A stretch of 64,000 nucleotides of DNA from Hevea brasiliensis (Eukaryota > Streptophyta > Magnoliopsida > Malpighiales > Euphorbiaceae), in assembly GCF_030052815.1 (NCBI RefSeq), contig NC_079510.1, positions 32,441,823 to 32,505,822 of the forward strand, written 5' to 3'. Shown here piece by piece: positions 58,115-64,000 of this stretch. Every line of letters begins with the position of its first letter. The first letter of the stretch is position 1. The position numbers were made by a program, and so were the translations under genes. The notes under the pieces are model-generated. The model was given only the letters and a program-made list of their open reading frames with translations, was not told the DNA's origin and searched no databases.

Positions 58115-58938
58115 TATGTAATTAATAATTCATTAATTAATTAATATTAGTCCTTTTCTGTCACCAGTTGGAGCTATTTGTGGCTTTGGCATGCACTTAT
58201 GTGTAACCATTTTAGAAACATGAGTTTTATCTCATTTTTACAACTGTTTGATGTTCTGCTCTATATGAACAACTTTCCTTTTCATCTATAGAAGAGTTGT
58301 TTTTTACATTTGAGTGTTTGGCTTGAGTCATTGAACTGTTGAGAAAATGGTTAAGTTCATTGCATGCAATTGTAGTAGTCCATATCATTATAAATTCACA
58401 CTTTTATCAAAGCTATTTATTTTAAAGGCTAATTTTGAGTAATATTTCCATTGGACTATTTTTCAACAATATGCTTTGCTGAAATCTAGATGTTAACTTT
58501 ATTGGAGATAGACCAGTTCCTCGATGTTTATATATATATATATTGGTATTGAGGAGTCAGCTGCACCAATATTGCAGGTGCAACCATGTGGTAATGCATA
58601 TGCTGCTTCAATTTATGATGTAAAATATGTTAGGTTCATTTCACAGCATGAAATAGACTTTATAACAAGTAACAAAAGCACTTTAGAACTGTCTTTATTT
58701 CATAATTAACTTTGTTAGGTTGCTCCTTAAAATAAAGAGATAAGGAATATGAAATTTTGATTTTAATATTTTCACTTCCAAGTGGCTAAGCAAGTCATGT
58801 CAACAAGGCTAAATATACAAGTCATCTAAGTTTTAGTTCTTTGTCACATTACCTGTTGCAACCATAAGATGTATTCTGGAAAATTTGTATTCTCTTGAAC
58901 TTAGTCATAGGACTGATATAATAAATGTTGGTATTAAT

Positions 58939-59209
58939 TTTCTTTACTGTGGTGCAATGAATATAACTAAATATAGATTTTGGGATGATATTTATGCTTC
59001 ACTCATAATGAGGACTTCCTTGCTTCTGTCCAAACAAATTGAACTCTGCACTTACCACGTTCAAGATTGGAATTGAATTAGTTGAATTTGTCAAGGTAGT
59101 GGAATTTGTCATGAAGCAAAATAATATGTTGGACTTAGGCACATTCTTACCTAAGTTTTTTTTTTTTCCTCTAAATGTGATATTTGTGAAATTTAACCAT
59201 ATATACTTT

Positions 59210-59252
<43 letters not shown>

Positions 59253-59284
59253 CATATTAAATTAATGTATATTACATATTCTTT
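58939..59284 (+). repeat. Internal direct repeat B of the Harbinger element
   Basis: Second copy, 1158 bp downstream of A, with a longer (TA)n run. A ~50 bp part (TAAATG.G.TAT.TGTGAAATTTAA) is also found in the intron of the SANT gene at about 61534-61585, so part of the repeat may come from that intron or share its source. Confidence 0.85.
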
Positions 59285-59543
59285 AAAGTTAATTTTATAT
59301 AAATCCACTAACTTATATATTGAAGTGACTTAAGTAATAGGAAATGGCCCATTGGCCTAAGTTTAAATGCCATGGCTTATATAAATGGAATTATTAATTA
59401 CTATATAAATTCATATTAATTACTATATAAATCCATGTTGCTTGCTTAATTGTTAGATTTATTTGTTTTTTTTATGACTTTTTAATTTTACTTAAAGTTG
59501 ATTGCTATTTTGTGAAATATGCACAGAAATAGCTCATTTTGGT

Positions 59544-60878
59544 ATGTCACTACAAAGGAAGAGACAAGTGCAACAACTCCATTTCATGATTATTATGATT
59601 TACATTGTTATAGTTGCTTATATGGAGTGGTATTTTATGCATATGCATAGACCTAGACTAGAAAATAGAAAAATGATTAAAAAAATAAATAGATTAGCTA
59701 ATTTAAATGCCATAATCAGAGAGAGTGATGTTGCATGTAAGAATGAAATTCGTATGAATAGGCATAATTTTTATGTTCTTTGTGAGATGCTAAGAGATAT
59801 TGGAGGATTAAAATGAAGTCGAAATATGGAGCTGGAGGAGATAGTTACAATGGTTTTATACACATTAGCTCACCATAAAAAGAATAGAACAAATGCTAAT
59901 TATTTTATTAGGAGTGGAGAAACTGTGAGTAGACAATTCAATCTTTCTTTTAAAGTTGTCTTGAAATTGCGTTCTGAGTTATTGAAGAGGCCTACACCTC
60001 TAACGGATAACTGCACGGATGATAGATGGAGATGTTTCAAGGTACATATATATGTCTTAAGTTATTGAATGATCATCACAAGTCCTTGATCAACTTAATG
60101 ATTTTTTTTTAATTTAATCCTTTTTTTTTTTAGAATTGCTTAGGAGCATTAGATGGGACACATATTAATGTGTCTATAAAATCTGATGAAAGACCAAAAT
60201 ATAGAACAAGAAAGGGCAACCTTGCAATGTATTTTTCGGAGTTTGTTCACCTGACATGTAATTTATTTACGTGTTACCTGGTTGGGAGGGTTCAGCACAT
60301 GATGGTCGTGTCCTTCAAGATGCTATTTCTAGGCCAAATGGTTTAAAGGTACCTCAAGGTAAATATAATTAATAATAAAATATATAGTTTCTTTAAAAAT
60401 TTTAAATTTTAATTATATATTGTATAATTTGACATCACTTTATGCATTTGAAGGTTGCTATTACTTGGCTGATGCCAGCTACACTAATTGCAAGGGATTT
60501 CTTACCCCTTATAGAGGGCAATGTTATCATCTTAATGAGTGGAGGGGTGAAAGGCAACCACAAACAGCAGAGAAGTATTTCAACATGAAATACTCCAAAG
60601 CTAGAAATGTCATAAAGGGATGTTTTGGTTTACTTAAAGGACGATGGTTAATTCTTAGGAGTCCTTCATTCTATCCAATACGAACTTAAGAACGTATTGT
60701 TATGTATTGTTGTTTATTACATAATTTAATAAGAAGATTCATGCCAACAGATATGGAAGAGGAAATTCCTGATGATGAAGATAAGGATGAAGGAAGTATC
60801 AGTGATGAAGTTAAGTTCATTAACACAATTCAAACATCTGACCATTGGATAAGTTTTAGGAATTCCTCAGCTCAATAA
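59544..60878 (+). pseudogene. PIF/Harbinger DDE transposase, inactivated
   Basis: Exons about 59544-60041, 60134-60358 and 60454-60878, with GT-AG introns between. Recognisable motifs: FYVLCEMLRDIGGLK, LAHHKKNR, RSGETVSRQF, LGALDGTHI (first Asp, codon 60152-60154), [19 protein letters not shown] (second Asp, 60301-60303), YTNCKGFLTPYRGQCYHLNEW, ARNVIKGCFGLLKGRW. In the last motif the family has Glu where this copy has Lys (60615-60617), so the catalytic triad is broken. Stops: TGA 59814-59816, TAA 60259-60261 and TAA 60687-60689 (the last two each one base from CAA); a frameshift lies near 60225-60240. The protein would cut and paste the element at TTA. Confidence 0.9.
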
Positions 60879-61142
60879 ATATTCAATAATTTTAGAGCTC
60901 ATTCTATTAGACATTGAATTTATGATGAACCATTTTATTGTTATTTGATTATTATAGTGTGTTATTTTAAAGACTTGAGATTAGTATATGATTGTAATTG
61001 TGGTGTGTTATTTTTCTAGACTTGTGATAACTTTTCAATGTATCAATCAAAACTATTGTCATTTTACTATTGTCGTTTTGTTAATATTTATCTAACATAA
61101 GTGCATCTATGTATGCATATTTATTTTATCATTTTTTATAGG

Positions 61143-62108
61143 ATGGATTTTGTTGAAAGTAGCCAAATTACTAGTGACAAATGTAAGAACAAGAGAATAT
61201 GGACAAGTGAAGAGGATAATGCCTTGGTAGAAGCATTATAGGAGGTGGCTATAGATTCAAAATGGAAGAAGGAAAATGGATGGAAGAATGGCTATCTACT
61301 TCGGGTTGAAAAACTAATTATTACAAAACTACCTAATTGTGGTTTGAAGGCTAGTCCTCATATTGATTCTAGGTGGAAAACCTTGAAAGTAAAATATAAT
61401 GCAATAGCAAATATGTTAAACAAATCTAGATTTGGTTGGGATGAAGCAAGGAAAATGATACAATGCGAGAAGAGTGTTTATGATGAATGGTGCAAGGTAA
61501 GATTAGTACATTCTGAAAGAACTTTTTAAGTATTTTTTTCTAAATGCGGTATATGTGAAATTTAATCATATATACTATTGTATTTTTTTTCATGTTAATA
61601 GAGCCATAATGAAGCCAAAGGATTATGGAATGTAGCATTTCATTTATTTGATATGATTGAAGAATTGGTGGGAAGGGACAAGGCAACTAGAAAAGGTGTT
61701 GAGACTTTTGATGATTCCATAGAGAACATGGAAAAGGAAATGGCAGTTGACCTTGATAAAGATGGCTTGTTTGAAGATACGACTGGAAATCATTTAGTAA
61801 GTCAACTTACATCTCATTCTACCTCCAAAAGGCCAAAGCACCACAAAAATTCCAAAGAAAAGAAACTAAAAGGTTCACATGATAATGACATGCCTACTAA
61901 TTTCAACATGTTTATGGAACAAATGAATACACACTTGACTGTCATTGCAAATGTGTGGGTAGATCAACATGCAATAGAGAAAGAAATAGCAGATGAAAAG
62001 AAAAGGGTGACTGAGCAAAAGAAAATGGTGGTGAATGAATTGCTTGAAATTGAAGGTTTGACTAAAACTGAAGTTATTAATGCAACTATTATTCTCAAAG
62101 CTGAATAG
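61143..62108 (+). pseudogene. Harbinger Myb/SANT-like accessory protein, interrupted
   Basis: Exons 61143-61496 and 61602-62108 with a GT-AG intron. The N-terminus has the Myb/SANT-like DNA-binding pattern of the PIF second gene: NKRIWTSEEDNALVEAL, then KWKKENGWKNGY, PHIDSRWKTLKVKYNAI and SRFGWDEARKMI, with the spaced tryptophans kept. The C-terminus is lysine- and glutamate-rich and probably coiled (about 61960-62060). TAG at 61239-61241 interrupts codon 33. The stop at 62106-62108 may also be secondary, because the frame continues HKREVFDELPTNLRK to TAA at 62153-62155. In active elements this protein helps bring the transposase to the DNA ends and nucleus. Confidence 0.85.
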
Positions 62109-62673
62109 CATAAGCGTGAAGTATTTGATGAGCTCCCTACTAATTTAAGAAAGTAATCCATCATCAATTTTCTTAGTGAGCGCACTTAAGAGATATTCCT
62201 CCTACATAATAGGTGAAATTAAAGCATCTTATATTTTGTTAAATCACCATGCTTAAAAATTTATCAAGCTTTTTGTCATGAATATTGTGTCGAACTTTAG
62301 ATGGTTTGTTAAACGTGTCATGGATATATTTTGTTAGACAATTATTATGGGTTTTTTTTTATTATATTAGAATGATAATATTAGCTTAGAATAATATTAT
62401 TTAGCACTTATTTTTATCTTATTTTATTTGAATGATGAGATTTAATCATTTAAATTAAACTATTATTTAAAAACTACAAAAATTTTACAATATTTTTCAT
62501 TCAGGTACAAAATAATTTTAATTCCGATTCCATAGTTTTTATGTGCGAACCAAACAGCTTGAAAAAGAATTAGATTTCAATTCCGCAGTAAACCAAATAC
62601 AAATGAAAATACACAATTTCGCTTCCTATCATGTTCGACTCCGAATCTAATGTGTGAACCAAACAAGCTCTTA

Positions 62674-63160
62674 ATGCAATCATTAATAAATTATCAATGA
62701 ATTTCAAATCAATTGGTAATTTGTGAGAAAAAAATGATGTATAAATTACCAATGAATTTCATAATGCGTTGATAAATTATCAGTGAATTTTATAATGTGT
62801 TGATAATTCGTGAAAAAAAAATAGTGTTTATATTTCCAATTGATTTCTGATTTGAAATCTGTTTGTAATGTGTCGAAGAATTTTATAATTCATTCGTAAT
62901 TTGTGAAAAAAAAAAATGGTATTTAATTTACCAACCAATTTGCAAATTGTTGATAGTACTAATAAATTTTACAATTCGTTAGTAAATTTCAGATAAAAAA
63001 AAAGTGCATTTTATTTTTAAAAATTTACTTTTTTTTTAATTACTAACAAATTTTAAAATCTGATAATGTAAGTGATAATTTGTCAACAAAATTTCAAAAT
63101 CCATTGGCAATTTATGAAGTAAAAAAAAAATAGCAATAAATTTACAATCTATTACTAAAT
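62674..63160. repeat. CACTA-like subterminal repeats, right of the Harbinger insertion
   Basis: About 5-6 diverged copies of a ~90 bp motif built from CAATGAATTT...AATTCGT[T/A]AATTTGTGA followed by an A run and TTTAAATTACC. Continues the field seen at 57030-57190, so the Harbinger element sits inside it. Confidence 0.5.
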
Positions 63161-63164
<4 letters not shown>

Positions 63165-63219
<55 letters not shown>

Positions 63220-63660
63220 ATTTTCTTTTATTCCATTTTATTTTTTTTATTTTTTCTCTCATTTTCTTTTTTTTTTCTCATTTTATTTTTTTATATTTTC
63301 TTTTTTTCTATTTTCTCATTATTTTCTTCTATTTTCTCTCATTTTCTTTCCTTTTCTCTTATTGTCTTTTATTTTCTCTCATTTTTTTTCTTTTTTCTCA
63401 TTTTTTATTTTCTCTCATGATTTTTTTTCTCATTTTCTTCTCTTTTCTCTCATTTTTTTTCTCATCATTTTTTCTCTTTTTTCTTATTATCTTCTCTATT
63501 CTCTTTTCTGATATTTTCTTTTCTTTTCTATCATTTTCTTCACTTTCATTTTTTTCTTCTCCTTTTAATTTTTACCTTATATTTTCCATTTTCATTAATA
63601 TAATTTTTTCCTCATTTCATTTGCTCATTTCTATTTTTTAATCTTTTTCAAACACCACTT
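63165..63660. repeat. (TA)n microsatellite and pyrimidine-rich tract
   Basis: (TA)n at about 63166-63216, then some 420 bp of almost pure T/C (TTTTCTCATTTTC-type units). The 74-codon Phe/Ser ORF here is a product of that composition and not a gene. Confidence 0.85.
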
Positions 63661-63779
63661 TTTCCTCTCATTATAATCTATTTATAATAATTATTAGTCA
63701 TAAAATAAAAACATATTTATAATAATAAAATAATTTTAAAGAAAAATAAATTTTCTCAAAACTAAAAAAAAATTATTAT

Positions 63780-64000
63780 TTTAATTGAAAATATTTTTTA
63801 TTTTTAAATTACCAATGAATTTATCAACAAATTTTATGGACGGATTGCAATATTTGATATTTTTTTTTTCTCTTGATTTACCAACGTATTTTAATTTTGG
63901 TTGTAAATATCAATGGACTTTTTAGTCCATTGGTAAAAATATTACCAATGAAATTTACTGTAATGTACCGAATCCATCGATAATTTTAATTACCGATAAA
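63780..64000. repeat. CACTA-like repeat arms at window end
   Basis: Contains TTTTTAGTCCATTGGTAAAAA and ATTACCAATGAAATTTACTG, short inverted words of the type found near CACTA ends. The element continues past the window. Confidence 0.4.

Larger units (their letters stand above)
57191..62670 (+). mobile_element. PIF/Harbinger DNA transposon, 5.48 kb
   Basis: The left end GGGCCCATTTGGTT and right end read inward GAGCTTGTTTGGTT match at 10 of 14 positions, and TTA flanks both sides (57188-57190 and 62671-62673), the PIF/Harbinger target. It carries both expected genes on the plus strand: a DDE transposase (59544-60878) and a Myb/SANT-like protein (61143-62108). Both are damaged, so the copy is not autonomous. 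The left third is non-coding and holds a ~330 bp direct repeat. Confidence 0.88.

Noticed and set aside
58524..59260. Three short plus-strand ORFs in the left part of the Harbinger element
   Set aside because: They fall in the non-coding direct repeat and TA run; no similarity to either Harbinger gene.
63417..63641. 74-codon Phe/Ser ORF
   Set aside because: Product of the T/C-rich tract.

Overview
The window is nuclear DNA of a flowering plant, very probably a eudicot. It is AT-rich and packed with nested LTR retrotransposons and DNA transposons. The host genes are intronless BCS1-type AAA-ATPases of the 'ASD mitochondrial-like' (AATP1/OM66) group and a plant-style polycistronic snoRNA locus. 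I cannot name the species from sequence alone; a woody Malpighiales genome is a guess.

Layout. 1-3074: a minus-strand Ty3/gypsy LTR running off the left edge. 3160-5278: a Tat/Ogre-like LTR with an internal ~62 bp tandem repeat. 5279-10644: a decayed minus-strand Ty3/gypsy element (5' LTR 8466-10644, PBS, gag, protease, RT), cut off inside pol by the Tat-like LTR. 11610-48112: a tandem duplication with an 11.79 kb period. Each unit holds, all on the minus strand, one dead AAA-ATPase fragment and two intact AAA-ATPase genes (14078-15652 and 18577-20136 in unit 1; 26490-28064 and 31099-32658 in unit 2). Unit 2 is split by a Tekay/Del-type chromovirus at 35138-46348, which carries an extra truncated integrase piece joined to its 5' LTR. 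48484-49190 is a third dead AAA-ATPase fragment, split by a 385 bp Tourist-like MITE. 49198-53520 holds further MITEs and a non-autonomous LTR element.

53879-54886 (minus) is the most informative non-coding locus: a promoter (site II, telo-box, TATA) followed by four C/D snoRNAs and possibly one H/ACA RNA. Their guides match two short rRNA neighbourhoods, one in 18S and one in 25S. One of them is recognisable as U18 (SNORD18).

56536-64000 is nested DNA transposons: a hAT-like MITE, then a CACTA-like repeat field, into which a 5.48 kb PIF/Harbinger element (57191-62670) with TTA target duplications has inserted. That element still shows its two genes (DDE transposase and Myb/SANT-like protein), but both carry stop codons and the transposase has lost its presumed catalytic Glu.

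The four AAA-ATPases are the only protein-coding genes I would call intact. Their promoters keep a TATA box 84-87 bp upstream of the start. The first gene of each unit also has a paired TGACG (as-1-like) element, consistent with the salicylate and stress induction known for this family. No new defence or mobile system is evident; the most interesting items are the snoRNA cluster and the local amplification of the AAA-ATPases.
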